Positions 16,463 through 25,353 of a stretch of 64,000 nt of DNA are shown piece after piece. Numbering within the stretch: the stretch's first letter is position 1; the number at the start of each line of letters is the position of its first letter. The notes under the pieces were generated by a model. That model was not told where the DNA came from, did no database searches, and saw nothing but the letters and a program-made list of their open reading frames with translations. The DNA comes from Chloroflexota bacterium (GTDB lineage: Bacteria; Chloroflexota; UBA11872). The stretch spans positions 1 through 64,000 of the forward strand of contig JAPPNP010000054.1 in the NCBI GenBank assembly GCA_028873795.1. The letters are read 5' to 3'. The position numbers and the translations under genes were made by a program.

Positions 16463-17026
16463 ATGAGTAACGAACCGACCGAGCGCGTCGAGTTGAGAAC
16501 CGAACGGCTTCTGCTGAGGCCGTTCGAAGTCGGCGACGTCGACGACGTCCTGGCATACGCGTCGGATCCCGAGCTTGCGCGCTTCCTCGACCTGCCCCAG
16601 CCCTACACACATGACGACGCGGAGGAATACGTCGCGCGTCGGATCCTCGATGACTGGTCGAGCGAGGCAACGTTCGCAATCGTCTGGGAGCAACGCGTCG
16701 TCGGCAGCATCGGCCTGCACATCAATATCCGGGACGAGATGGCGGCGCTGGGCTACGCACTTGCCAGGCCGGTGTGGGGCCTCGGCATCGTGCCGGAGGC
16801 TGGGCGGGCCGTCATCGATTGGGGCTTCGAGCGATTTTCGCTTCACAGAATCCACTCACGCGCGGACCTGAGGAACCGTCAGTCGTGGCGAGTCATGGAA
16901 AAGCTGGGTATGACGCGCGAAGGCGTGCTGCGGGGGCATCGCCGGATGCGGAATGAGCATGTGGACGACGTCTGCTACGGCATCCTGCGTGAGGAGTGGA
17001 AACAGGCGCGCAGCGACTCGGCCTAG
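16463..17026 (+). CDS. GNAT family N-acetyltransferase (RimJ/RimL type)
   Basis: 187 residues. LRTERLLLRPFEVGDVDD is the usual start of RimJ/RimL-like acetyltransferases, and VVGSIGLHINIRDEMAALGY with PEAGRAVIDWGFERFSLHRI and NRQSWRVMEKLGMTREG forms the acetyl-CoA fold. It acetylates an amine on a protein N-terminus, an antibiotic or a small molecule; the acceptor is unknown. ATG 16463 lies just after a stop, and no longer start fits. It stands alone, divergent from the permease gene. Confidence 0.88.
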   Translation: MSNEPTERVELRTERLLLRPFEVGDVDDVLAYASDPELARFLDLPQPYTHDDAEEYVARRILDDWSSEATFAIVWEQRVVGSIGLHINIRDEMAALGYALARPVWGLGIVPEAGRAVIDWGFERFSLHRIHSRADLRNRQSWRVMEKLGMTREGVLRGHRRMRNEHVDDVCYGILREEWKQARSDSA

Positions 17027-17083
17027 CCGCGCCCGAGCCCTGTGCTAGGTTCCGGCCGCAGGCCCGGGCCTGGGAGGCTGAAA

Positions 17084-17947
17084 ATGGACGCCGACTGCCT
17101 GCGCCACGCGCTGACCGCGAACGAACACGAAGCCTTCGAGCGAGACGGATATCTGCGTGTCGAGGGCGCGCTGAGCCCGGACCATGCCGCAAATCTCGTC
17201 GCGGTGATCGACCGCCTCCATCGAAACGGCCGGCTCGTCGCCCCGGAGACTTATGCCGGCGTCACCAACCGCGTGCAGCACCTGAACGCGGTGGGGCTCG
17301 ATCCGGCGTTCGTGGACCTCATCGATCACCCCACGACCTTCCCCAAAGTGTGGGGAATCCTGGGCTGGAACATCTTCCTGCACCAAACCCATCTCATGCT
17401 CACGCCGCCGGAGCCGAGCGACGGTCCGCGCGGTCCTGGCGGGTGGCATCAGGACAACGGCCGCCGAACCTTGGACATGCCCGAGATCGAGATTCCGGCG
17501 CGGCTGTCGCTCAAGGTCGGCTACTTCCTCACCGATGTATCCAGACGCGACATGGGCAACTTCTGGGTGGTACCCGGAAGCCACCGGCGGCGGAGCATCG
17601 AGGTCAAGCCAGGCGACGGCGGTCTCGTTCCGGGCGCTGAACCGGTGCTCCTGCGTGCCGGGGACGCGTTGGTCTTCGATGCCCGCGTGTGGCATAGCGG
17701 GAGTTCCAACTATTCCGAAACCACGCGCAAGGTCTTGTTCTTCGCGTACGGCTACCGCTGGCTGCACTCGGACAACGTGCTGCCGCCCGATCATGAAGCG
17801 CAAAGCACAACCGACCCAATCCGCCGGCAGCTCCTTGACATAATCGACACTCCCGCCGGGCGCATGGCGATCTCCGACGAAACCGTCCCGCTACGAGCGT
17901 GGCTAACCAAACATCAGCCGCAGCTCGCCGCGCGGTATGAGTACTAG
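17084..17947 (+). CDS. Phytanoyl-CoA dioxygenase (PhyH) family protein
   Basis: 287 residues from ATG 17084, preceded by GGGAGG seven bases upstream; the frame is open from 17042. Fe(II)/2-oxoglutarate-dependent oxygenase. The facial triad is visible as His and Asp in GWHQDNGR and a distal His in FDARVWHSGSSN; the Arg of YSETTRKVLFF should bind 2-oxoglutarate. MGNFWVVPGSHRR is the typical core strand. Hydroxylates an unknown small molecule. Bacterial relatives include ectoine hydroxylase and many uncharacterised enzymes. The next gene downstream is separated by a repeat-containing 280-bp gap. Confidence 0.87.
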   Translation: MDADCLRHALTANEHEAFERDGYLRVEGALSPDHAANLVAVIDRLHRNGRLVAPETYAGVTNRVQHLNAVGLDPAFVDLIDHPTTFPKVWGILGWNIFLHQTHLMLTPPEPSDGPRGPGGWHQDNGRRTLDMPEIEIPARLSLKVGYFLTDVSRRDMGNFWVVPGSHRRRSIEVKPGDGGLVPGAEPVLLRAGDALVFDARVWHSGSSNYSETTRKVLFFAYGYRWLHSDNVLPPDHEAQSTTDPIRRQLLDIIDTPAGRMAISDETVPLRAWLTKHQPQLAARYEY

Positions 17948-17974
17948 CAAACCCCCGATCGAATCCCTTCTCCC

Positions 17975-18125
17975 GGGAAGGGAGAACTTTGCGTAGTCCT
18001 CCGTCATTCCCGCGAAGGCGGGAATCCACCCTTCATTGAACCTGAGGGCGGATGGTATTCGCACGGTCACCCTCAAGCCTGGACGGGATTCGGGGAAGTC
18101 TCCTGGAAGGCGGAAGGTCGGAGCC
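17975..18125. repeat. Family A repeat, long version
   Basis: GGGAGAACTTTGCGTAGTCC, then TCATTCCCGCGAAGGCGGGA and CCACCCTTCATTGAACCTGA. The same extended arrangement recurs at 25068 and 26727, so this repeat is longer (about 100-150 bp) than its hairpin core. The rest of the gap 17948-18226 shows no gene. Confidence 0.65.
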
Positions 18126-18226
18126 TGCCCCGTACTCGATACTGTGCAGACCGAAGGTCCCAGCCGGTCCCTTGCGAATGAGACGCTTGCCGCCATCACG
18201 CCCGGGTCCTGACTCCCTGGCCGCCC

Positions 18227-20695
18227 ATGCCTGATGCCACGCTGCCGAGCCACGCCCGGGCAGTCATCGTCGGCGCCGGCATCGCCGGCTGCAGCGTGGC
18301 CTATCACCTGACACAGCTTGGCTGGCGCGACATCGTGGTCGTGGACCAGGGACCGCTGTTCGAAACCGGCGGCTCCACGTCCCACGCACCGGGGCTGGTA
18401 TTTCAGATCAACGCCTCGAAGACCATGACGAGCTTCGCGCAACACACCGTGGACCTGTGGACGCGAATGGAGCTCGACGGCGCTCCCTGCGCCAAGACGG
18501 TGGGCAGCCTGGAGGTGGCCTGGACACCGGAGCGGCTGGCCGACCTGAAACGCAAGGTCGGCTATGGCTTGAGCTGGGGGGTGGAGGCGCACCTACTCGG
18601 CCCCGCCGAGGCGCGAAATCTCTTCCCGCTGCTTTCCGAGCGCATCCTGGGGGCGATGTTCGTCCCGTCGGACATCCAGACGCGGGCGACCCGGCCTGCC
18701 GAGGCGATGGCGCGCGAGGCGCAGCGCAACGGCGCGGCCTTCCACGGCCACGTCGAGGTGACCGGCTTCGGGACTTCCAACGGCCGCATGGCCCGAGTGC
18801 AAACTACTCAGGGCGACATCGCCACCGACCTGGTGGTTTCCGCCGTCGGCATCTGGGCGCCGCGACTCGGCGGACTGGCAGGCGTGCCCATTCCGCTGTC
18901 GCCGATGCAGCACCTCTATGCGGTCAGCACGCCCCTCCCGGAATTGGCCGGCAGCACCGACGAGATCTCGCTGCCGATCGTGCGCCACCAAGACAAGGCG
19001 CTGTACTTCCGCCAGGCAAGCGAGGCCATGGGCATCGGCTCCTACCTCCACGAGCCGCTGCTGGTGGACGCGGAGGTCATCCGCGCGCATGGGGAGGACG
19101 CCATCCCGCCGGCCGAGATGCCGTTCGCACCGGATCACTTCGAGCGAGGGATGGCGGCGGCGCGCGAGGTGATTCCCAGCCTCCAGGGCGCGGGCTTGAC
19201 GCGAAAACTCAACGGCATGTTCTCGTTTACCAATGACGGCTTTCCGGTCCTCGGTGAGTCGCCCGACGCGCCCGGCTTCTGGTCGGCGCAGGCGGTGTGG
19301 ATCACGCATGCCGGCGGCGTGGGCCAGGCAGTGGCCGAGTGGATCGTGAACGGCGAGCCCGCCATCGACCTGCGGGAGTGCGACATCCGGCGCTTCCATC
19401 CGCACGCGCTCAGCCGCCCCTACGTGCGGGCACGTGCCGCGCAGCAGTACCGCGAGGTCTACGACATCATTCACCCGCGCCAGCAGCCGGCCAGCCCTCG
19501 CAACCTCCGCCTGACGCCATTCGCCGCTCGACAAGGGGAGCTCGGGGCGGTCTTCTTCGAGAGCGCCGGCTGGGAACGTCCCCAGTGGTACGACGCCAAC
19601 CGGGGCCTGCTCGACACACTCACCGTCCCCGGCGCATCGCGCTCCGGCTGGGAGGCGCGTGAGTGGTCGCCCACGGTGGCGATCGAGCATGCGGCGACCC
19701 GTCAGCGAGCGGCTCTGTTCGACCTGACCCCGTTCGCCAAGTTCGAGGTGACCGGCCCCGGCGCGCTTGGGGCGCTGCAGCGCCTCGCCTCCAACGAGAT
19801 GGACAAGCCGGTCGGCTCGATCACCTACACGCCGATTCTCACGCCACGCGGGGGCGTCAAGTGCGATCTGACGGTGACGCGGCTCGGCACGGAGCGATTC
19901 CTGGTGGTCACCGCCGGTTCCACCGGGCCGCACGACCTGGATTGGATCCGGTCGCATCTACCGGAGGACGGATCGGTCAACGTGGCCGACGTCTCGGCCG
20001 AACAATGCTGCGTCGGCCTGTGGGGACCGAACGCCCGCGACGTGCTGCGCCGCGTATGCGAGGACGACGTGAGCAACGCCGGATTTCCCTACCTGACCGC
20101 GAAGCCGATCACCGTGGCCGGAGTTCCGGCGCTGGCGCTGCGCATCTCCTACGTCGGTGAGCCTGGTTGGGAGATTTACGCGCCCGCGGAGCACGGGCTG
20201 CGGCTTTGGGATGCGCTCTGGGACGCGGGCCGGCCGCTCGGTCTGATCGCGGCGGGCGGCGGCGCGTTCGACTCGCTGCGGCTCGAAAAGGGCTACCGGC
20301 TCTGGGGCAACGACATCCACACGGAGTACAACCCGTTCGAGGCCGGCCTGGGATTCGCCGTGAAGATGAGGAAAGGCGAATTCATCGGCAAGCAGGCGCT
20401 CAGCGAAACCAGGGCGCAGGGTCTGACGCGGCGGCTGTGCTGCATGACCCTGGACGACCCGAGCCGCGTCGTCATGGGCAAGGAGCCCATCTTGGACGGC
20501 GATCGCGTGCTGGGCTATGTGACCAGCGCGAACTACGGCCACTCCATCGGCCGCGGCATCGTGTATGGCTACCTGCCAACTGGCCCGGCAGCGGCTGGGA
20601 CCAGGGTGGATGTCCTCTACTTCGGCGAGCGCCTCACGGCGACGGTGGCCAACGATCCGCTCTACGATCCGGACGGCAGCAGGTTGACGGCGTGA
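18227..20695 (+). CDS. Dimethylglycine/sarcosine dehydrogenase-like flavoprotein with GcvT domain
   Basis: 822 residues, the usual length for two-part DMGDH-type enzymes. The N-terminal FAD domain has AVIVGAGIAGCSVAYHLTQ and GGSTSHAPGL, whose His corresponds to the residue that carries covalent FAD in dimethylglycine dehydrogenase. From about residue 430 comes a folate-binding glycine-cleavage-T-like half (NEMDKPVGSITYTPILTPRG, LRLEKGYRLWGNDIHTEYNP). It should oxidise an N-methyl group and pass the carbon to tetrahydrofolate. The DmdA/GcvT-like gene follows after 73 bases on the same strand, which supports methylated-amine or related C1 catabolism. The exact substrate is not decidable here. 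Confidence 0.88.
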   Translation: MPDATLPSHARAVIVGAGIAGCSVAYHLTQLGWRDIVVVDQGPLFETGGSTSHAPGLVFQINASKTMTSFAQHTVDLWTRMELDGAPCAKTVGSLEVAWTPERLADLKRKVGYGLSWGVEAHLLGPAEARNLFPLLSERILGAMFVPSDIQTRATRPAEAMAREAQRNGAAFHGHVEVTGFGTSNGRMARVQTTQGDIATDLVVSAVGIWAPRLGGLAGVPIPLSPMQHLYAVSTPLPELAGSTDEISLPIVRHQDKALYFRQASEAMGIGSYLHEPLLVDAEVIRAHGEDAIPPAEMPFAPDHFERGMAAAREVIPSLQGAGLTRKLNGMFSFTNDGFPVLGESPDAPGFWSAQAVWITHAGGVGQAVAEWIVNGEPAIDLRECDIRRFHPHALSRPYVRARAAQQYREVYDIIHPRQQPASPRNLRLTPFAARQGELGAVFFESAGWERPQWYDANRGLLDTLTVPGASRSGWEAREWSPTVAIEHAATRQRAALFDLTPFAKFEVTGPGALGALQRLASNEMDKPVGSITYTPILTPRGGVKCDLTVTRLGTERFLVVTAGSTGPHDLDWIRSHLPEDGSVNVADVSAEQCCVGLWGPNARDVLRRVCEDDVSNAGFPYLTAKPITVAGVPALALRISYVGEPGWEIYAPAEHGLRLWDALWDAGRPLGLIAAGGGAFDSLRLEKGYRLWGNDIHTEYNPFEAGLGFAVKMRKGEFIGKQALSETRAQGLTRRLCCMTLDDPSRVVMGKEPILDGDRVLGYVTSANYGHSIGRGIVYGYLPTGPAAAGTRVDVLYFGERLTATVANDPLYDPDGSRLTA

Positions 20696-20768
20696 ACCAC
20701 ACTGACGCTCTGGCGGCTGGCGAGATGCCGCATCGGTGCAACGACCGACGGCGACTGGAGGTCCTCGG

Positions 20769-22010
20769 ATGACGCAAACGCTGGTGATCGACGGACTCAA
20801 GCCGCGTCGCGTGCCGATCAATCTGCGGCAGAGCGGCAACAGCGACGCGCGAATGCTCATCTCCACACGCGTCAGAAAGTCTCCCTGGTGGCACCTGTCA
20901 AAGGCCGCGGGATGTTGGGCTTACACCACCTACAACCACATGTACCACCCACGCGCCTACATCAAGCCCGAGGACGGCGGGCTGCTCGAGGAATACCGCT
21001 ACCTCACGCAGCACGTCAGCATGTGGGACGTCGCGGTGGAGCGACAGATCCAGGTCAAGGGCCCGGACGCCGCCGACTTCGTCAACCTGCTGATCACGCG
21101 CGACGTGCACGCGCTGCTGCCGCCGATGCAGGCGCGCTACGTGATCCTGTGCAACCAGCACGGCGGTGTCATCAACGACCCGGTGCTGCTGCGGGTCGCG
21201 GAGGACGAATTCTGGTTCAGCATTTCGGACTCGGATGTCCTGCTTTGGGCGCAGGGCGTCAATGCCAACGCCGGCTACGACGTCGACATCAACGAGATCG
21301 ACGTGGCCCCGGTTCAGATCCAGGGACCCAAGTCGGCCCCGCTGATGGAGAAGGTGTTCGGTCCGCAGGTGCGGCAAATCCCCTACTACGGCCTGCTGCA
21401 CGCCACGCTCAACGGCCATGCGGTCACGATTTCTCGCACGGGCTTCTCGGCTGAGATCGGCTTTGAAATCTATCTGCACGACGCCATGCGCCACGCGGAT
21501 GACGTGTGGCCGCACATCCTGGAGCAGGGCGCGGAATTCAACCTGCGCGTCATCGCTCCCAGCCACATCCGACGTCTGGAGGCCGGCATCCTCTCCTACG
21601 GCCAGGACCTGGACATCGAGAACAACCCATATGAGGTCCGGCTCGGCTGGCAGGTGGATCTGACCAAGGACAACTTCATCGGCAAGGACGCGCTGGCCAG
21701 GATCAAGGCCGAGGGCGTGACCCAGCGGCTGGTTGGGTTGAGGGTCGGGGGCGATCCGATCACCTGGTACAACGAGGATTTCTACCTGGTCCAGGACGCC
21801 GAGTCCGGCCGCGACGTGGGCTACGTCACCAGCGCCTTCTGGTCGCCAAATGTCGGGTCGAACATCGCCCTGGCGGTCATGCCGCCCACGCACTGGAAGC
21901 GTGGCGCCCGCGTGAAGGTGCAGCTCCCGCAGGATGGTCCCGTCGACGCGGAGGTGGTGCGAGTGCCCTTCGTCGACCCGACCAAGGAGCGGCCAAAGAC
22001 GGCCCTTTGA
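20769..22010 (+). CDS. Aminomethyltransferase family protein, DmdA-like
   Basis: 413 residues from ATG 20769, which has GGAGG at 20757-20761. A folate-dependent demethylase of the GcvT fold. GCWAYTTYNHMYHPRAY and VSMWDVAVERQIQVKGPDA resemble DMSP demethylase DmdA more than true GcvT, and DLDIENNPYEVRLGWQVDL is the C-terminal family block. Substrate could be DMSP, a methylated amine or another methyl donor; similarity to DmdA is judged by eye, and assignment to that reaction needs diagnostic-residue comparison. Forms a likely two-gene unit with the upstream flavoprotein. Confidence 0.82.
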   Translation: MTQTLVIDGLKPRRVPINLRQSGNSDARMLISTRVRKSPWWHLSKAAGCWAYTTYNHMYHPRAYIKPEDGGLLEEYRYLTQHVSMWDVAVERQIQVKGPDAADFVNLLITRDVHALLPPMQARYVILCNQHGGVINDPVLLRVAEDEFWFSISDSDVLLWAQGVNANAGYDVDINEIDVAPVQIQGPKSAPLMEKVFGPQVRQIPYYGLLHATLNGHAVTISRTGFSAEIGFEIYLHDAMRHADDVWPHILEQGAEFNLRVIAPSHIRRLEAGILSYGQDLDIENNPYEVRLGWQVDLTKDNFIGKDALARIKAEGVTQRLVGLRVGGDPITWYNEDFYLVQDAESGRDVGYVTSAFWSPNVGSNIALAVMPPTHWKRGARVKVQLPQDGPVDAEVVRVPFVDPTKERPKTAL

Positions 22011-22018
22011 CAGGCGGC

Positions 22019-22050
22019 GGATTCCGGCCCGCAACGGAATGACGGAGGGG
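22019..22050. repeat. Degenerate family A repeat, inverted
   Basis: GGATTCCGG and CGGAATGACGGAGGGG are the reverse-oriented ends of the family A hairpin with a decayed centre. It sits right after the stop of the DmdA-like gene. Confidence 0.55.
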
Positions 22051-22068
22051 GCGGTCCCTCACCCCGAT

Positions 22069-22087
22069 CCCCCGCCCAATACGGGGG
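22069..22087. terminator. Possible bidirectional terminator hairpin
   Basis: CCCCCG and CGGGGG form a 6-bp GC stem around a 7-base loop between two convergent genes (stops at 22010 and 22112). There is no clear T-run on either side, so the call rests on position and stem strength. Confidence 0.4.
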
Positions 22088-22111
22088 CGGGCGGTTCTTG
22101 CCGTGTGTTCG

Positions 22112-22822
22112 CTAGCAGGCCGACCAGGTGGCCGAGCAGCCGTCGTCGAACTTGGCCCCGACGGTCACCGAAATGATCTTGATCTCCTCCTGCGGAACGG
22201 ACCCCTCACCGTCAGATCCCTCGGCAACCGGCACCGCCTCGATCTTTTCCAGGGTAGCGACCGATGGTTTGTGTTCGTCCTTCAGTTGCCCGAACAGCGT
22301 GAAGTCTGGCGGCAGGCGGTCTTGCGCCGTGAGGTCATCCAAAATGATGAAGAACTGGGAGCCGTTGGAGTCGGGCGTGCCCTTGTTGGCCATGGCCAGC
22401 CCGCCGCGGATGTACGGCCGCTGGGGCGGCTCGATCTCGAATGAGTAGCCCGGCCCACCGGTGCCCGTGCCAGAGGGATCGCCGCCTTGCACCATGAAGC
22501 CGGGAATCAGGCGATGGAAGGTTACGCCGTCGAAGTAGCCCTCGTTGGCGAGGAAGATGAAGTTGTTGACGGCCAGCGGCGCCTCTTCGTGGAACAGCGC
22601 GAAGCTCATGCGCCCATGGTTGGTGGCAATGATCACCCAAGGCTCACCCTTGGGAATGTTGTCCATCTCCGGGTAGGCGTTGTAGGGCCCCCCCTCGGCT
22701 GATTGAGTCGAGACCGTCGAACCGGTCGAACCGGTCGAACCGGTCGATCCCGTCGTGCCTTCGCCACAGGCGGCTAACACAAGCACGAATACCAACCCGA
22801 CCAAGATTGCCCGCCACATCAC
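22112..22822 (-). CDS. Cyclophilin-type peptidyl-prolyl isomerase lipoprotein
   Basis: 236 residues. A lipoprotein signal (MMWRAILVGLVFVLVLAAC, lipobox LAAC) anchors it outside the cytoplasmic membrane. A TGS-rich linker follows (residues 24-36, encoded by 9-bp DNA repeats), then the cyclophilin domain from about 55: FHRLIPGFMVQGGDPSGTG, AMANKGTPDSNGSQFFI and the strand TLFGQL, with the catalytic Arg in FHRLIPGF. It should speed proline isomerisation in exported proteins. The C-terminal tail after residue 200 is Glu-rich with two Cys. The second ATG is an equally possible start. Confidence 0.9.
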   Translation of the reverse strand: MMWRAILVGLVFVLVLAACGEGTTGSTGSTGSTGSTVSTQSAEGGPYNAYPEMDNIPKGEPWVIIATNHGRMSFALFHEEAPLAVNNFIFLANEGYFDGVTFHRLIPGFMVQGGDPSGTGTGGPGYSFEIEPPQRPYIRGGLAMANKGTPDSNGSQFFIILDDLTAQDRLPPDFTLFGQLKDEHKPSVATLEKIEAVPVAEGSDGEGSVPQEEIKIISVTVGAKFDDGCSATWSAC

Positions 22823-22909
22823 GCACCAACCTCCGCAAGTCCGCAGCAGCGGGCATTGTCCCAGAGCACGGCGCGGCCTGAAAAGCCGCCGCCGGTCGGA
22901 TGTTTGGCC

Positions 22910-23671
22910 CTAGCCGGAAGACTCCTCAGCGGGGACAAGCTCGCGCCGACCCTGATACAGCCCCAGCCCGATGACGAACAGCGCCAGGGCGCCGATCATC
23001 TGGAAGACGTTGTTCACCAGCAGCAGCGTGACGGTGTCGAGGCCGGGAGCGAGCAGCGCAATCAAGAAGTTGATGATGGCGCCCACTCCGATGATGACCA
23101 GAACGTAGGACGCGAGCTTGAAGGCATTCAGGCCGCTGAACCGTCCGGCCAGCCCAATCCCGGTCAGGGCCGACGCGACGGGATAGAGCCACAAGAACCC
23201 CATGAGCAATCCGGCAATGTCGATCTGAACGTCCAGGGCGAATTGCGCGAGCTGCGCTTGCGCTTCGGCGGACTCGGCCGAGTCCAGGCTGCGCTGCATC
23301 AGGTAAATCACCATGTGTCGCTGGGCCAGGCCAAGAACGAATATGCCCCAGCCGAACAGACTGGTGACGACCCCTAGTCGCAAGGCCGTGCTCGCCAAGG
23401 ATCGCTCACCATTGCCGAGACGGTAGAGGGCGACGAAGCCGTAGGCGTAGAACAGCATGCCGAGGATCAACAGCATCGTCATCACGTGCCCCAAGACGGC
23501 TTGCTCGCCTAGGGGTACGATCGCCGCGGCGAAGTCCGTTTGGTCCACCGGGCTCACAAAAGGACCGCCGGGAAAGAACAAGCCCGCCACGATGGTGAGG
23601 ACGACGCCCGCCATCAGGGCGAGACCCGTGCCTTTGTTTCCGATCAGCATGCTTGAGTTCACGGTCCTCAT
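22910..23671 (-). CDS. Multi-pass membrane protein of unknown function
   Basis: 253 residues from ATG 23671, which has AGGAAAGGG just upstream; the frame is open to 23716. About six hydrophobic segments: LALMAGVVLTIVAGLFF, VLGHVMTMLLILGMLFYAYG, LGVVTSLFGWGIFVLGLA, IAGLLMGFLWLYPVASALTG, VLVIIGVGAIINFLIALL and MIGALALFVIGLGLYQG. The layout resembles DUF4386-like proteins but I am not sure. No catalytic motif. Divergent from the cytochrome genes across an AT-rich intergenic region. Confidence 0.65.
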   Translation of the reverse strand: MRTVNSSMLIGNKGTGLALMAGVVLTIVAGLFFPGGPFVSPVDQTDFAAAIVPLGEQAVLGHVMTMLLILGMLFYAYGFVALYRLGNGERSLASTALRLGVVTSLFGWGIFVLGLAQRHMVIYLMQRSLDSAESAEAQAQLAQFALDVQIDIAGLLMGFLWLYPVASALTGIGLAGRFSGLNAFKLASYVLVIIGVGAIINFLIALLAPGLDTVTLLLVNNVFQMIGALALFVIGLGLYQGRRELVPAEESSG

Positions 23672-23884
23672 CGCCCTTTCCTGTGCGCACGATGCCAGCG
23701 TTGCACGGGCATACACTAACAGGCCAATTCGGATTCGCGCAATCCGGCGAAACGAACCAATATAGAGATAAGTTTACAATTGAGCGCAATATGTAAGAAG
23801 TGCTATTCAATTGCTATTGCGGCGACTTCACAGGCCATGGTAATCTCAAGAAAGGTGTGAGTTTTTGCTTCGCACTAACCCCGC
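23672..23884. promoter_or_regulatory. AT-rich divergent intergenic region, likely promoters
   Basis: The stretch 23745-23835 is markedly AT-rich for this genome (for example ATAGAGATAAGTTTACAATT). TTGAGC followed after 17 bases by CTATTC gives a weak sigma70-like pair toward the cytochrome gene. Individual elements are uncertain; the region as a shared control region is plausible. Confidence 0.35.
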
Positions 23885-24451
23885 ATGACCAAAGATACGT
23901 CCTTCCCGATGTGCTGCTCTGCCGCGACTGTCGGCGTGCATGCGACCCAAAGCATTGCGGTGGCGACGATCGCAGCGCATCGCGGCCGGGCGGCCATCTC
24001 CATGCTCGTGGCGGCAGTGGTGCTGATCGTGGTCAGCGGGTGTGGTGACGCGGAAGAGCCGCCGTACGCTTCTGAAGCATCGCCGGTCGCGACCACCGAA
24101 GCCACTGAAGTCGCGGCCGTCGAGACCGCGCAGCCCGCCTTTTCCGAGACAGCCCTCGCGGGCGAGAAGCTGTTCAACGCCAATTGCGCCCTCTGTCACG
24201 GCGAAAGCGCCGCGGGCACCACGCAGGGCCCGACGCTCATCGACCGGATTTACCATCCCGGCCATCACTCGGACTTCAGCTTCCGCCGCGCGGTGGCCCA
24301 AGGAGTCCGGCAACACCACTGGACATTTGGCGACATGCTTCCGGTCGCGACGGTCACGGCCGACGAGGTCGAGCAAATCATCTGCTATGTCCGGGAACTC
24401 CAGCGCGAGGCTGGCATATTCGACGGCGATAGCTTCGCCACGGTGTGCTGA
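23885..24451 (+). CDS. Mono-haem c-type cytochrome, probable lipoprotein
   Basis: 188 residues. A hydrophobic stretch ending in VLIVVSGC (Cys near 53) looks like a lipobox; the haem site CALCHG lies near residue 99, and FGDMLPV provides a candidate axial Met. An electron carrier on the outer face of the membrane. The start is unsure: ATG 23885 gives an unusually long leader, while ATG 24002 starts right at the hydrophobic segment but loses the basic residues RGR. The Ala/Thr/Glu-rich linker between anchor and haem domain is typical. The second haem lipoprotein gene follows closely. Confidence 0.78.
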   Translation: MTKDTSFPMCCSAATVGVHATQSIAVATIAAHRGRAAISMLVAAVVLIVVSGCGDAEEPPYASEASPVATTEATEVAAVETAQPAFSETALAGEKLFNANCALCHGESAAGTTQGPTLIDRIYHPGHHSDFSFRRAVAQGVRQHHWTFGDMLPVATVTADEVEQIICYVRELQREAGIFDGDSFATVC

Positions 24452-24561
24452 TTCACGGCGCGCGGTCCAACGTCGAGAGATCATGTCGGATGCGGCGAGA
24501 TCCATGCCGTCGGAAGCTCCCATTGCCGGAAGTGCGGCGCCGGCGCTCGATCCCTGTGCCG

Positions 24562-25062
24562 ATGGACCGCGTTGCGCCAATCCTCGCCTTGTTCGCACTC
24601 TTGGCTGCCCTGCTTGTCGCCTGCGGCCCGGATCAGGGCGAAGCTTCGCCAAACGCCGCCGCGGCGGTGCCGGCGCCTCTCACCGGACGCGAGCTCTTCG
24701 CGGCAAACTGCGCCACCTGCCATGGAGCCGAGGGTGAAGGTCAACCCAACTGGCACATCGCCAACGACGACGGCACCCTGCCGGCCCCGCCCCTCAACGG
24801 CGACGGTCACACCTGGCACCACGCGGATGGGTTGCTCTACCGCATCGTCAGCCAGGGCGGAGCCCAGTTTGAAAGCCCGAGCGATCCCAGCTTCAAGAGC
24901 GCTATGCCGGCGTTCGAAGACCGCCTGAGCCACGAAGAAATCATCGCCGTGCTGACATACGTCAAGAGCCTGTGGGGCAACAAGGTAAGGATGGACTTTT
25001 CCATCCGCGAGTCACAGGCATTGTTCAGTGAGCGAGACCCGTTTCCGCCTCAGAGCCCCTAG
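24562..25062 (+). CDS. Mono-haem c-type cytochrome lipoprotein
   Basis: 166 residues from ATG 24562. The signal is MDRVAPILALFALLAALLVAC with a clear lipobox, then a short Ala/Pro linker, then haem site CATCHGAEGEG near residue 50 and SAMPAFEDRLS as the Met-ligand loop. The tail ITYVKSLWG-like (residues near 135, VLTYVKSLWGNK) is the usual last helix of such domains. It repeats the design of the preceding gene, and the two probably carry electrons in the same chain; the partner oxidase or dehydrogenase is not in the window. The frame is open upstream to 24445, without signal-peptide character. Confidence 0.85.
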   Translation: MDRVAPILALFALLAALLVACGPDQGEASPNAAAAVPAPLTGRELFAANCATCHGAEGEGQPNWHIANDDGTLPAPPLNGDGHTWHHADGLLYRIVSQGGAQFESPSDPSFKSAMPAFEDRLSHEEIIAVLTYVKSLWGNKVRMDFSIRESQALFSERDPFPPQSP

Positions 25063-25067
25063 CAAAC

Positions 25068-25245
25068 CCCCTCCGCCATTCGCGAGACGGCGGGAATCCA
25101 CCCTTCATTGAACCTGGGGGCGGACAGCATACGCCCGATGTTCCACAAGCCCGACCGGGTGTTGCAGAGGTCGCCGAAGGCCGGAGTCTAGGAGCCGCTG
25201 AGGCTATTGCCCGACGGGTAGGGGCGGTTCGCGAACCGCCCTGGT
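25068..25245. repeat. Family A (long) and family B repeats
   Basis: 25068-25130 holds CTCCGCCATTCGCGAGACGG and CCACCCTTCATTGAACCTGG, matching the copies at 17990 and 26727. 25216-25245 holds a family B hairpin (GGGGCGG, TTCGCGAA, CCGCCC). No gene in 25063-25353. Confidence 0.65.
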
Positions 25246-25353
25246 CCACTAGTTCAAGTGTCTCCCTCGCGGGTATCGATCGACGGACTGTCGCACCAGC
25301 TTGGGACACATGGCGCCGATCCCCACGGCCGCCGCTAACCGGTCGGGGAAGAC

